A program made the translations under genes and the position numbers. A DNA stretch of 64,000 bases from Hymenolepis diminuta (lineage: Eukaryota; Platyhelminthes; Cestoda; Cyclophyllidea; Hymenolepididae). Of this stretch, positions 26,016 to 40,400 are shown piece after piece; positions within the stretch are counted from its first letter, which is position 1, and the number at the start of each line of letters is the position of its first letter. The DNA lies in the NCBI GenBank assembly GCA_900708905.1, contig CAADRB010000083.1:62001-126000 (forward strand), given 5' to 3'. The notes beneath the pieces were generated by a model, which saw nothing but the letters and a program-made list of their open reading frames with translations, did not search any database and was not told where the DNA came from.

Positions 26016-29000
26016 GTTGACAGAAAAATAATCTCTGCTGGTATCAGAAATATCACCTATCTATTCCAAATTTTTAGTAAACCGTATGTTTGGATGTAAA
26101 CTACTTCTCTATTTTACATTACATGCAAATATAAAAATTGCTCAAAACAAAAACTAAAGCAAATGTATTAAAGCAAATTTTAATTAAGCATTAAATTAAT
26201 GATATTAAATTAATCATCCTTCTGGGAAAAAAATATAGGATTTTTCCTGAATCCTGATAAAAAGATCACTTTCAAATAACCGCTATATGGCTAAATAAGG
26301 GCGAATCTCTATGATAGGTAACATACAATCAGCACAAACCGACACTCCGTTAAAGCAAATGAATACGAGGTCTGAATATATAAATATATATAAATTGTGG
26401 CATTTGAAAATTTTAACATTAATTGCAACTCTTATAGAAAAGTAAAGAACCAATTGACCTCAAAATTAAAAATAAGCCAAAACTTCTTACATCGTGATTG
26501 AACTACATATTACTATTCCATCTCCTACATTTCGAGTCCTACCGGACTACTCTACTATCACACTTTTAAGAATATCATCAAAATTTCGACACTTGTAATG
26601 GTTCAATGATAAAAGTAGTTTTTATGCGCTGACCCAGATATGATATTTCCGGAAAGAATATGTTTAATATATATATATTTACTTATTTATTTACACAATA
26701 TATGTTTTTTGATTTTACAAAATGTGAGATTAAGGTTAAGTTTATTATGCCCACCAGATTGTAAATGGAAGAATATTAAAGTTTAATAAAGTATAAAAAT
26801 TGTCCTTTAAATGCCAAATATTACTTGTAAAAATATTTATTTTAATTGCCAAAACTTAGGTTCCGGAAAGTTATAAGGACATTTTGAATTCGAATTGGGA
26901 AAATATTATTTTATTGGTTATACTTTGAATTATTGTCCATATTGTGATATATTTACCAAATAATATTTTAAGTTTTGAATATAAAATTATAACTTTTAGT
27001 TCATTGTTATAAACAACAAATTAATAAATTGTGTTCATACTCGAATTATTCGAATGTAAATTATCCAAATAGAAAAAACATGATTTTATCTTTACAGTTT
27101 AAACATGAATTTAGTAAGTATTTAAATTAAATCGATATTTAGAAATTGTCTCTTAAATCGGTACAGCAGTCAATCAAAATTTTAAACTTAAACGATAAAT
27201 GTAAAAGTGGTTTATGAACATGAGAACTGATCCCTTCGTCACTTATTTTAATAAAAATATCAATTTCTACCACGAAGCATGATAAATGCAACATTAAATT
27301 AAAAGTGTTAATTAGTTTCTTTGATCAAAAGGTTCAAGTCATTAAGAATCACATTTCAATGTAAGCACTCTTAGAAATACGTATCATTCACTAAGCGATA
27401 GAGATTTGTAGATCACCTTTTTAAGTAAAGGACCCTTTAGGAAGCACTTTTTCTTCAGTCCGTCTAATTTTAGTGCGATGGGATTAAAAATTCTTACGAA
27501 GTTTGCAGCAATTTTCACGCACTTGTTTTGATATCATAAGAAGGAAAGGTTTTATGGTCAAAGAAATCTTAACCGTTGTGGGAGCTATACAGTCATGATT
27601 TCTAGACAAAAATGCTTAGTTTACTCCTCTCTTCCTCCGAGCAAAAATTAGTTTGAAATTAAACACCACGTGTCCCCGATTTTTTATTGAAACTAGCTAA
27701 ATTAGTTTTAATATTTGACTAATTCGAATCAATAATTGGCAGTTTAATGTGATTAACTGTGATTCAAATAAGTTATTAAGTTGTTATGTACAGTAAATCT
27801 AAAACCGATCATTTATCTTTAATCCCTTTGATCGGAAAATCGATGTTTTAGCATTTAATAATAAGCTCGATCAACATCATACCGTCAATGCAGTTGGCTG
27901 TAAGTGTTTATCATTTATCAGTGACGATAGGATATCAAGAATTTAAGAGTAGGTTTTAAGATTTTTACAGTACTACCATCGCTTTTTAAAAGGTAAATAT
28001 CTATTATAAAATACCCTAAATAACCGAATTCATGAATTTTCAGGGGATTCTACGGATTTTTAATTACAGACAATAACTGAAAACGAAAAATTTGTAGTTT
28101 TCTTTTATCCAAAATTAAAAAATATAAAAATTTTCATAATAACATTGAAAATGAAGTTCATGTTACGCATTTTTGTTTGCTGATAATTACATAGTCTTTT
28201 TAATTGGATGTCGATTCCATTATCTTAGTAGTGTGAAGCAGCGGTTATTAAAATTTGGCTTTTCGACAATTTTTTAACTCAAACTATGTTTATTCATTAT
28301 ATTAATCTAGTAACTTCGGCGCATATTGAAAAAGAAATATACATATATAATATTAGATCTGATATGACATTCTGCCGTTATTAGTGTAATAATAAATGAA
28401 ATAAGAAAACAATAATAATGAAATGACGCAAACTTTAGTTATTAGAATAGTCTAATTAAGTCAACTCAGTCTACTCAAAGCGGCAGGCTAACTATTCAGC
28501 TGAATCAACTTGCCAACAAGATTATAATTATGAAGACATGAATTCACTCAGCATACCAGGATTCATGGCATGAAAATCATGTTTTGAGCAATTGAATAAT
28601 GCAACTTTTAATTGTACTTCCCACATTCAAACTTTCTCAAAAATGTCTTTTCTATCCCAACTTTTATGTTCTTCCAGAAAGCATTTCTGCTTCACATTAT
28701 TATTAAAGTGGTATATTGTTGCATTTTCGTGAATGGCAATAACGGACATCGCAGTAATAATCATTATCATAAAGCGTCATATTGTGAGTTCTAAGTAACT
28801 AAGGGATTTCTTATCAAGCGTTGGTATTAATAAATCTGAGTTCACTTTCATTAGAGGGAAGTCGGCAAAGCGATGTTTGTATTCATTATGTAGTCTATTT
28901 TTTAAAATCTTATTAACATGACGCGTCACATTTAAAAATAAAACCAATAACAACGTGGTCCTTGTCCATTTTATTTTAATTAACTGAATTTTTTAAACGA

Positions 29001-32000
29001 ATTTAGTAATGATAATCTCAACTAGCTTTCCATATTGAGCCAAAATTTAAACACTTTTATCGGAAAAGGACAAAGTGACAGTATTTATAACATTTGAACT
29101 TTATAATGCACTCAATGTGGACAAATGTTTTAAGTATAACAGTATCTTTCAAACTGTGTCTGATTGAAAAAAATATAAATACAAATATATATTTATATAT
29201 GAATGTTATTTCAGGTATTATAAATGACAACATTTCTGTGTCTACCATGAACTTTAGTGATTGTCAAATGTGTTTACATGGCAATGGAAGATAAAATATG
29301 AATATACATGAATCTAAATGATTTCAATAAGTTGTTCAGTTGATTATTTAAGTTTTGAAAACTTGTCCGTTTAGCATACTTCTTTGTCCTTAAATGCTGT
29401 TGTTATCCATTAGAGTAAAGCTCAATTTTTTATGATTTTGCCTATTTATTAATTCTTATTATCTTAAATTTGACATTATAATCTGAGAAGGAGTAGCTTG
29501 CTTGCACAAATGTTAGGTAATTAGTTAAACTCGGAACTAACCTTGCATTTAGTCCCGTTTCTAATTAAGCCAATAAACCCGCCCGCAGTTTTTACTTAAG
29601 GCAACATTAATTAAAGAGGTTTGCAATCAGCATTGATCAAAATTTCCCTACTTAATACGAAATTTTTGCTTTTCCAAATACAAATTAATTTAGCAAAGTT
29701 AAATTCATGCATACAAGAAATTTATTTCAAAAGCTTTACAATCTGTAATTGTATTTTAAATTTATAGATAGAAGATGAACAGTTATTTTTTTCTGAAATC
29801 TCAACCGAATTAATGTAGAATATGTTGACAGCATGTCAGTTTACCAAAAGGCTACGTTTGCGTTGAAAAATATTTCATGATGACTATCGTCTATAAGATG
29901 TAATGTGCAATTGATCAGTAAAACATAACCCAAAATTTCCTTTAATCAAATGCTACTTATTTTAAAAAAGTAAAAGTGAGATAATAACTTCAGATAAAGC
30001 AAAAATTTAGATAATTGGGATTGGAATCATATTTGGGGATTTAATTATGTTAATTTGTACTTTATACTGCAATTTATTAAATTAGCTTCATATTATCTAA
30101 AGAACGATGAAAAAAATAGGCCAAACTTGCCTAAAGAAGAACAATATCTTTTAATTCATAATCTCTTTTTGAAATTATATTGGGTCGTATAATTAATGAG
30201 AAATTTTGTGTCCTAAAATACCTTAAAATAAAACTTAATTTTTCGACGGTTACTGCATTGTAAATAAATCATTTTACCACTTTATACTTTTTCATTCCAT
30301 GACTCACAAATAAAAAGCCAAATGATTATTTTAAACTTCGAAATAATTTACAATTGTCTGTAAAATTTGACAGCCTCTTGCAAGTTAAATACTAAATTGT
30401 AAATAAGTCTAACAGATAACCCTTCAATAAATAAAATTACTCACTCATTGTGTCAAAACACCATTATTCTATTATTGATTGAATTAGATTGATTAAAGAT
30501 TAAAATAATGAAACAAACGGTTGCTAAAAAATAGCCAAAAATTTCTGTTATGTTTCCTGACTATAAAGATAAAATCATTCACAGAAAAATGAGCAAGGTA
30601 AGGACCAATGCCCAATTGCGTGACGAATACATTTTTCTCCTCCAAAACGGCAGTTTCAGGTTGTTCAAATAATAATGTCCAAAAACGCATATAATTACGT
30701 TCCATTATGAAGTTCAGCAGCTGATTTATTGATACAAAAGTGAAGATTTCTAGCCGGTTTTATCTTCCTACTGGCCACTTGAACCAAAATATCTTAATTA
30801 CCAAGATATCAATTTAATAAAAGTTTAACCAAGGCCAGACTATGTAATGCGTAAAGAATGTTACTATGCATTAATTTTTATTTCTTTCATTTACAGTTTA
30901 ATTACAGTGACATTGATAAATTAACTATTAAAAGACATTAATGCTTAAGAGACTCAGTCTTATTTTTCTAGTTTTAATTACCACTTTTAATGTGTCTTTA
31001 AAAGTTTGCCAATATAGTATGTAAATGGTTATTTTATAAAAGATTTGTTAAGCATCCAAGAAAAAAGGAAATTTTTTAACAATTCAACTCGCAGTTGGGG
31101 AATGGTTGTCTACTAAACAGCTTATAAACTCTGAAAGTCAATAACTCTCATTGAGTCCTTTCGAACATTGAAAATTTAGTAAACTCTGGATAATTAAAGA
31201 AAATTTGTGATTTAAATATATTTGCATAAGAAACAATGATAACATGAAAACTGTAATAGTAATTCTAATTATACAGTAATGATTATTTACTTATTTTTCA
31301 TAAGCTAAATTGACATAATCGAGGGAAACTAATAAAAATACTATTTAGTGTTCCAAATTACGATTAAAAGTCCTCTAAATGTTGAAATCTTCATAATTTC
31401 GTAGGGGTCATTCGAATATTTCTACTATATAGAAAATTTACATAATGAAATTGACATCGACTAAAATGGGATATTAAAATCTAGAAAAGTTTTGAACTAA
31501 TCAGACAATAAATCAATATTTATTCAGAGTTTCCATATATATAATCTTACTTCAATTTACTTAAAAACATTTCCTTCTTATCATCATTAAATCGGCTTAA
31601 ATTTATGCATTGTTCTCATTACTGGGGAGAAATGAAAGCAAACAATGGATTGTGTAAATATAATTTTGGACCAAATATTGATGATCGAATAGTCTTTAAC
31701 AAAATATATAATATTAAACAATGCAAAATTTTTTTATAAAATCGAATGAAATTAATAATAATTTCTTTACTGCTTGACATAAAATTAGAAGCGATGATTA
31801 ATGAAATTGTCAAATTTTATCAATTTTAGTAATTCGATAACTGAGTTCATTTGTTTAAATTTATTCATGCTCAAATGCACACCAAATGTTGGCTTTTACC
31901 AGAAAGAGGCACAGAAAAATCATCGTCATCAGTTGAACTTATTTATTTCCCCAATGGAAATCTGGATTTTTCTCATTGTGAGATAGAATATTTTATTTAA

Positions 32001-32199
32001 AATTAGGTGATTGATGACTAGGATTAGATCTAACTCTCTCCTCTCGGCTAAATGAAAAGTCCAGTCTGAGCTTAGTCGGATCGTATATGCATGCATTGTT
32101 TGATGGAGAGTAAGAATTAAAAGTGACTATTTATTTCCAAAAAACAATTAATAAAATTTAATTTAAATAGTTAGATCACGTGATTGCAATAGATACTCA

Positions 32200-32520
32200 A
32201 GCCTAGCATTCGTTCCCATCAGATGCATCGTAACGTAGGCTTGGGGAAAAATGAGGAAGGGTGAGGGAGGCAGAGACAGAGAGCAAGAGAGCAAGATTTA
32301 CCACTTAGCGTTAACACAACACCACTTGCGCTGAGCGCACCAATCACAGTTAACTTTCACCTGAGTGGGTGCAACTTAACTTTTATTGATCGCGAGGAAT
32401 TTCTCCCGTCAACCAATAAGCAGTTTTCCCGACCAGTCTTAATTGGTTGCTTAAAGTAGAATTTCACTTCCTTGGTGTTTAATTGAATCTTTCTGGAAGG
32501 TGGTAACTAGGTTGTCTGGA
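32200..32520 (-). promoter_or_regulatory. Candidate promoter block with ACCAATCACAG / AACCAATAAG pair
   Basis: GC-richer island with CCAAT at 32340-32344 and 32413-32417 and ATTGG at 32442-32446. A GA-rich tract (GAGGCAGAGACAGAGAGC) lies just before it at about 32266-32283. The 11-mer ACCAATCACAG and the 10-mer AACCAATAAG recur in the same order and orientation upstream of innexin B. Position between the genes makes it a candidate distal promoter for innexin A. Confidence 0.4.
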
Positions 32521-33359
32521 GTAATGCCAAAGTAAATAAATTTAATAAACCACTCAACAGCTTAATTAATTCAGTTAGTTTATATTATTTTACGTCCATC
32601 AATGGAAACAAATCCGAAATCATGCTCATAAATTAGGCAATCGAAAATGAAATGTTGCATCACTATATTTCCCGACATCAATAAAACATGATATTTTTAA
32701 GAGTAAGAAATGAAGCTTACTACGTTCATTTAAAAGTCTTCCTTTTTATAAGTGCTTTTAGTAAAAAGCTTTATTTAAGCATCCGTATTCATACAAACAT
32801 GGATAAGATAAACAGATTTAACGGAACATATCCATAAATTGGAATGAAAGGAGTATTAGTATTGTTATTCATCTAAGGTGAGTGGAAGTGGAAAAATGTG
32901 TTTTATCATTTTTAATCGGCAGTTCTTATGAATAAGTAGTTATAAAAATTCAAAGCTTCAAAAGAAAACCCGTCTTCGAAAAATATACATTTTGATATAA
33001 TTAAATGATATCCTCCACTAATCAACCTTAGTCAAGTTTTTGAATCATAACAAATTAAAAGCATAAATGGTAAAAACCTAGGTAAATAATCAAATTGCGA
33101 AATCTAAAAATACCTAAACTTGAGAATGTTAAGCAGTATTTTGAATATCGGCGTTCATGATATTATTAGCTGGAACTAAATAATGATATTTTTCTTGGGA
33201 CTATTTAGACTCTAAATTTGAACAAAATGGTTGCCTAATTGGGGGATTCATTCAGAAAGGTTCAACTTGGAACAATGGTTAATATCTCATAGCTGTATAT
33301 TGTTGAAGGAAATAGTTTTAAATCATATGAATGAACTTAATATAGATGATAGGTTATCT

Positions 33360-33394
33360 GGGGTGGGGGGAAATAATGAGGGGAGGGGGGAGGG
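33360..33394 (+). repeat. G-rich tract with quadruplex potential
   Basis: Five G runs of 3-6 (GGGG-T-GGGGGG-AAATAATGA-GGGG-A-GGGGGG-A-GGG), within a wider purine-rich region to about 33820. It lies about 0.6 kb downstream of the innexin B stop, with the G strand being the template for that gene. Confidence 0.8.
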
Positions 33395-33845
33395 AAAGAG
33401 TTGAGGTTGAAGTGGGATTTTAAAACTCTTTTTTTACAATTGAGTTTTTTCCTGCTCGGCACATCCATTCACTTGCATTCTCTAAAATCTGGCCCATTTC
33501 TCATGCTAGCAACATGCTCGCATTGTAAAGAGAAGAAGATTTTCTGAGAAGAGAGGGGGAGAAGATAATGTTTGAGCAGAAAGTGAAGTGGGAAAAATGC
33601 GTGGAATAGAAAGAGATTAGTGAGCGGCATTCACATGCAGAGAGAAGGATATGTTTTTTTATTTTCTTTAGAGAACACTGGTCGATCCTGTATGCAAATC
33701 TCGTGCAATGTGGCGCTTAAAGCGGAGAAACAAAATTTACAACTCTGTGGGACATTCTTGTTTTGAGTAAATTAGGAAAAAAGGGAGGTAGGGGAAGAGA
33801 AGGAAATATCATGGTCCCACGGAGTGTATACACAACGGGGATTGG

Positions 33846-33851
33846 TTTATT
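33846..33851 (-). terminator. Candidate polyadenylation signal of innexin B (AATAAA)
   Basis: First AATAAA on the minus strand, about 150 nt after the stop codon. A second AATAAA lies at 33658-33663. Either would give a 3' UTR of a few hundred bases. The cleavage site cannot be located from sequence alone. Confidence 0.45.
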
Positions 33852-33999
33852 TGTCTTGGATTTTTTGTTTGTCTAGGAAGAGACTTTAAAAAATATACCT
33901 AACTAGTCACTTTTGTGTTTCTATGTGAGAAGGGAGGAGTGGCTTTGAATATATCACGAGAAATTATTGTGAAGAATAGGGGAAGTGGTTGCATAAACT

Positions 34000-34408
34000 C
34001 TATACAGCACTAGAACCTCGATTAACCGTCTCTAATAATCTATTAACATCCTCTTCAGTTCCAGTTATCTTTGCTTGTCGATAATTCTTCCAAAGCGTAG
34101 CCGTTACATCCAGCGCTATTAGATCACTGGCAATCTTTGAGACGATATGAAGTATGAAAATTCCATCTGCGCCGAGATTCTGATTAACAAACCTTGTGCA
34201 ATCTCGTTCTTCTGTACTTGAGATTAATCGGAGGGCTTTTAAGTACTGCTTGATGTAGTAGACTCGTCGTACAGGAAGCATGGTGTTAATGGTCCATTGA
34301 AGGGTATTCATTATAGTCAGGGAGCAAAGTATGACGAACCAAAACCACAAGAATATATAGATTTTCTCTACAAAATTGTTGATTGGGAGGACACATTGAA
34401 GAGAATAG
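34000..34408 (-). CDS. Innexin B exon 3: end of EL2, TM4, C-terminal tail
   Basis: Acceptor ttttttag|C. The C completes a Ser codon begun by AG at the end of exon 2, then YSLQCVLPIN. It encodes the second EL2 cysteine (277), the family block KIYIFLWFW, TM4, and a tail with LGADGIFILHIVSKIASDLIALD, a conserved innexin region, ending GSSAV and TAG at 34000-34002. Confidence 0.95.
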
Positions 34409-37400
34409 CTAAAAAAGATAATAAGAGGTATCAAATTTGATATTAATCTTCGGTAGTTAAATAAAGATAAATTCAGTAAAGTAATATGAAATTATATCAC
34501 CGATGCTAATAAGTTATATTTTTTCAATTCGATAACGTACAATCCTATTAACATTAAGAATATTCTGAATTGAATTAAAAGAGCATTTTTGTGTTAAAAG
34601 GTAGCCTAAAGATATAAGTTAAGAAATTTCAAGTGTATTAGATTGCAACCTTAGTGATCTCTGTTAAAATAAGACCCTTTTATCTAGTACCATCGATTTT
34701 TGTGACCTTGAGAAGAAAACAATATGTAGTCCTAAATGATATGACTAACCATCTAAATTAAATAACTTTTTAATAGGCTCTGGAAATCGCGGATGGAAAT
34801 TCTTGCAGAAACCTCAAGCACAAATCTTGATATTTGAAACCTGGTATTTTAACATTTGAAACAGTTAACTACGCTCTCTGACAAACGAGGTGTACAATTT
34901 CACTCCGGAAGTCAAACAAGCAAGGCTTCTTCCCAATACCCTGATTTTTTCAGTTACTACCAGATTCCAACTTTTTAACACTTTATTAAATTATTTTACC
35001 GCGTTTATTCTTTTGCATATTCTTTTTTCGTTAAAAAATAGTAATATTTTTTGACTTTACGTGTATAATAGCAAAAGCCATAGAATTGTAGCCAAATTAT
35101 GTTATGAGAAACATATTTTTTGAAGTTTCCAGATTAAATAATATGCAAATTATTATAAATTTATACATTTTGTTCATATTTATTAGAATTAAAAAAGTTT
35201 ATTGCTATTGAATTAGATGTCTTCTATCTCGTGCCTCATTTATTAAGTAACTCGTAAGAAGAAAATGTGCTTTCGAAGTAGATTTGCCAGTACTCCATCG
35301 CTTGTTTAATTCGGTAATGCTCGGAAGATTAACGTGTTTAAATTACCATTTTCAAGATCTAGAAAATGGGCTGGAACTGGAGTGATTCACGACAAATGCC
35401 TTCAATTTAATAATACTATAATCTACCGGGAGCCCAAATGATTTTTTTCATTTTCAAAACTTTTGTAATTCAAACCAAAGTGTGTGCAATGATTTTATCA
35501 ACTAGTACGTATTCTTTAGTGTTCTATCTCTTATCAATGCTGGCAGTAGTCCCAGGATATATCCATTAGGTTTGTCCTGTTAGTAGTTCAGGCAAAAATT
35601 CCTCCCCTCTGAATCGGGATAAACAAGATTTAATATACATAATTAATTGGTAAATATGTTAGTATAAGGGTAAAATAGGCATTCAAGTTGTGGGAAAGTG
35701 GGAGGAAGAATGAATTCTGCAGCTTCATTCAACAGAATATGCATGTCGTTTGATTGCAAACAAAATATTACCTAAAGGTCGTCTACTTAGCAAGTTGACG
35801 TCAAATAATTAAGCTTTGTGGAAGATCAAAAATTATCATAATCATGATTTTATATCCATGTAATTAATACTTTGTGTGGACTCTTAAGCTACCAAATTAG
35901 CCATTGCCTGGTATAGCAACTATTGTAAATTGTTGACAGTTTTCCGGATTTGAATGGAATAAACAAACAAATTATCCATAAAAATATATTTAAAATTTAT
36001 TTTCTGTTTAAAACTTGGAACAAAAAATGCAAATAACAAAACACCCGCAATTGGGACGAAGTTGTATCAGTCGCGTACAAGTTTTCCAAAAAAGGCTTCA
36101 TTCTAAACATTCTATAGTCAACCTTGGTGAGATCTGTTGAATTGCATCATGTCCTTCCTAATCACATTTAATCGCCAAGGCTGTAAGAAGATAAAAATGA
36201 ATTCTAGTCGTATAATCTGCAATATAATTAAATTAATCTTTCAAAAAGTCTAACTGTCGTGGACATGAACTTTCTCAGACAAGAGGGTTGAACTATGGAA
36301 GATTTTGCGAAAAAATACGACACTAAGATTCTAGAATTTGAATGCTTCTGTTCGAATCCCTGTCTCAAATTTTTCCGGATTAGTTAAATAGTTTGTTTGT
36401 TGCAATGATATTCTATGATTTAAACGTGTTTTTTTCATTGTCTTTAGAGTATTATTCTTTAGACACAATTATATTTTTCTTCTTTATTTAACATAAAATA
36501 ACAAAGCCGTGAAAACAAACTGTAAAATAATGAATTGCTTTAAGAGAACAAATAGAAACAGAAATTTAGAGGACAATGATTTTAAAGAGATTGGCAAAAA
36601 TTCGGTTTCGTTTCACGCACATCTATGTATAAATTTGGTTAGAATAGTAGTGAATGCGAGCAAAGCAATTACACTGCAAGTCTTCTTCTTAAAGCCTACC
36701 GCAATCCTTTGGGAAATTGAAACTCCTCTCTCTCTCTTCCTTTTTCTCATTTCTACGTGACAAAAAAGGCGATATTTTTGTATTTTAAGTTGTACAGGAG
36801 TGTGCTCCCTAAACAGATTCAAACAAACGCACACAGATATATTTAACTTTCTATAGGTTTTAAAAAGCTTAACTGAATGTAAAGACTTTTTCTCAGGCTT
36901 GGTCTGTCTTGCGCAAAAAATCCCTTTAACCTACTGTCAACATTAGTGCTGTTAAGGAAAAATAAGTTTAACATCCTTAAAAGATATATTTTAATTTTAG
37001 TTTAAAAAAGAGTTGTTCCATTGTTTATAGATCTTGTACTTAGTTATATTTGGACTCATTCAAAATTAACCAAATTGTTGGAAGTTAAAACACTAACCCA
37101 TTAACAAGGGAACGTTTAAAATGGTGGTAATTTGAATAATGACCATTTTAGAAGTATTGCAATTAGAACCCAGGTAATCCTTGGCACGTGAGTATCAACG
37201 TCCAAATTGTGTTTTCCTTCTTTCCTGTTTAAATTGTCTCCTCCTTTAAAAGTGCAAATTTTAAGCTTAAGGTTTAAGGTTTATTTCATTGCCTAAATGC
37301 TGCATTAAAACTTAGTTGGGAAAGGGAAAATGACGGTGACCCCAAAACTGATTACCTGAAGGTCAGTAAAATATTGTGGTAAAAGCTTTCACAAATTTAA

Positions 37401-40400
37401 AACACTTTTCCGCAGTTTCTTTACCTAACTAACTTCAAAACCACGTTTAATTTAACATATTTTCCGAGCGAATTCGGTCACCTGAGTGTAACAACCACGA
37501 AATCTAGTCATAACACTCTCGTGATTATGTCTGTAAGAGTTAACAAACCTGCAATTTAACTTCACTGCACTTACATTTTTTTTCTAAAACGATATTAAAT
37601 TATTAATTTAACAAATTTTAAAAAGATCATAGCTAATCTACAATCTGAACAGAGGGTACATAGTCTTCAATATACTGTCTACTGACGGGAAGAAACAATT
37701 AAATTTAGGCATTTCAGTTATGAAATCCGGACACTTTAGTATTCTCAATTATGATTGAACCATATTTGACATTTATGAGACTATCTAATTGGAGATGCAA
37801 ATTGGTAAAAGTAACAGCAGAATGAATATTTGAATTCGTTTGTATTTTCTAAATTTTGCATTATACAATTCAATTCAAATTGCAAGGAAGTGTAATCTAG
37901 AATTGACTAAGTTAAGGGATTGAGTTAAGGACTTATCCCCATTTCCCCGTTAAAGAGATATTGAGGTTATGATAGTTTACAGAATTTCAACATAGTAAAA
38001 CCATTAGAGTTTATTCAAGAGTAAGTTTAACCATATATATATATATATATATATTAGAAAATTGTTGAGCAAATCTAGAGCCGGTTCGGTAAATAAAATA
38101 TAAGAGATGTCATTTTAATCAACCTTTGAACATATTTACAGAATATAATTCAGTAATAGTTATTTTAATTATTTTAGAATTGATATTGTTTGCTACAAGA
38201 CAACTAATTGATTACTATTACATTCACAGAGATCATAAAGTATCATTCACAATATTGCATTCATGTCATTAAAATAAGGGTATATGCCAAGGTGCTGCTC
38301 TAGCTTAGAAGAAGAATGCGAAGTAAACGTGTGTTCTTTCCAGCTGTACAAACCTAGCTACCTCTTGAAGGATAAATGACAGAGTGGGCAACAGAATATT
38401 TTCAAGGGGAAAAATTAAAGAACAAGCAACAGTTCATAATTTACTTAATCGTATTTTCCACTATTTAATTGAGACCGACAAACCTTCTATAAGTCGATAA
38501 GCAAATCACGATAACAAATAATATAGCCAAGGAATAAATTTACTACACTGTTATGAACGGTCGTTATTACCTTAATCAGTAGTCATAATCTGGAAATGAT
38601 AACACGTCGCAGCCTAGGCCTTGGAGATTCAGGGGTGTGGGCGCGAATTCAGCTCACCTAGATCAATTATTCATCCAGTGGCCAATCATCACCCAGAGAT
38701 ATTATGAAATACTAAGATGTGATCTAGTAAAATATGTATTCCTTGCGGTCTTCTCTGTCTTTTGCACACAGTCACAAACACATTAAAGAGATGAATGGAT
38801 ATATCAGCATCCTATAATCTTTAGGCAATAAAATTGATTTCTTTTAGGGCCGCTTCCAAACTGCATAAACAATGAGACTGCTGTGGCTGAATTATTGTGT
38901 GTAGAACCGGGGTATTAGGCTAATCTCGCTAATTGCCGGTGGCTTTTATTCGGTAAACACCCACTCACTGTCTGAATTATATCCTGTCCATCAAATTGGA
39001 CTCATTGACAGATCCCAATCTAGGTCGGTCATCTGTACATACCTCCAAAACACAGCTTCATTCTCGATTTAACCTAAAAATCATTTTTGGTTCCTCCTTC
39101 TCCTTCTTTCTTTAAATAACTTGAAGCATGTTAGCTCTTTACTACGGTAATATTATAAAACTGAAACGACTAGCCCAATTTTGGGAAAATTTCAAATTAT
39201 TAGGATAGAAATCTAATCATTAATAGAACCAATTCACTTCTATCCCAAATTACATCACCTAGCTTCAACATTCCCCCACTAAAATATTTAAATAACTATC
39301 GCCTACTTTAAAATATTTAAACATAGATTGTTTGTCTACCTTATTGCTCATACAAAAGTTGAACTGAAAAGTTATCCGCATGGAATTGATTTTAAATACA
39401 AATATTTCTAATATTCATATTTTAATGCAGTACTTTCTTCATATTTATTTATTTTATGCGCCGAATAAAGTTTTCCTTTAGCAGAATTCCTTTGCTACTT
39501 TAAAGTAAACAGATACATAGAGAGATTGAAAAACGCTATTATGCGAACGAACTTGGGATGCAAGTCTCGATAAAAGGGGAATTTATGTAAATTTCATTTA
39601 GGCAGTATATAAAAATTAGGTAGTATGATTATCGAGCCAACTAAAATAGCCAGCTAACTGAGGGGTCTGTGTGCAATTTACCAGTACTGCTTAATCATAA
39701 TGTAATGTCAGCTTAATTTCACTAGCGTTTGCGCACAGGACTGGAGTTTAGTTGAGTAGGTTTCAGACGACCAGTTTTATGCTGTTACCGGTTATCTCTA
39801 ACTCTCAAAGCGAATGGTTTGAGACAGACTCGATTTGAAATTGCGTGATAGGATCAATGTTGCTGACTTTGTCAACTCTTTATATTTTGTGTCCTAGGGA
39901 GGGTGAGAGCATGCTGTGGTTCGGAGAGAGCTATTTTGTGAATGCGGAAGTAGGATTAAGTAGTAAATAATTGCTAAACCAAAATATATCAAACCCATCT
40001 ACATTTATGCTTGACATAGACTAAGTCTTTTCTTTTTCTCATTCACAAATTTGATTGCAACTAAAACTAAATACATATCTGCTAATAATGTAAGCATAAG
40101 TTGAATTTTTTAACTTTATACCAATACCAATACCAATATATTTGCAAAGGAATTTGAACTCAATTTATAAGAATTCTTATGAAGAATGACTATTCTTCTT
40201 TCCAAATACATGTGTACAGAGTATAGACTCTAGGATGACTTCTCTAAATATAAATTCCAAATTCTTAGGATTTTTACTTCACTATGAGAAGTTTAATATC
40301 ACGCAGCATTAAAAATATACAAAAAATACAAAGAAGCAACTAAAGAATCCAATTAGATCAATTAGCCAATAAACTTTGAGTAATGTAAATGCTAATTTCC

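Larger units (their letters stand above)
21594..33599. other. Spacer between the two innexin genes
   Basis: About 12 kb of AT-rich sequence. No convincing coding exon is seen on either strand. It contains the candidate promoter blocks near 25.9 and 32.3 kb and probably untranslated 5' exons or introns of innexin A. Open frames here are short and low in complexity. Confidence 0.6.

Noticed and set aside
36290..36370. B-box-like TGTTCGAATCC near 36350 as a third tRNA-like SINE
   Set aside because: No believable A box, stems or tail around it. A single near-match is not enough.
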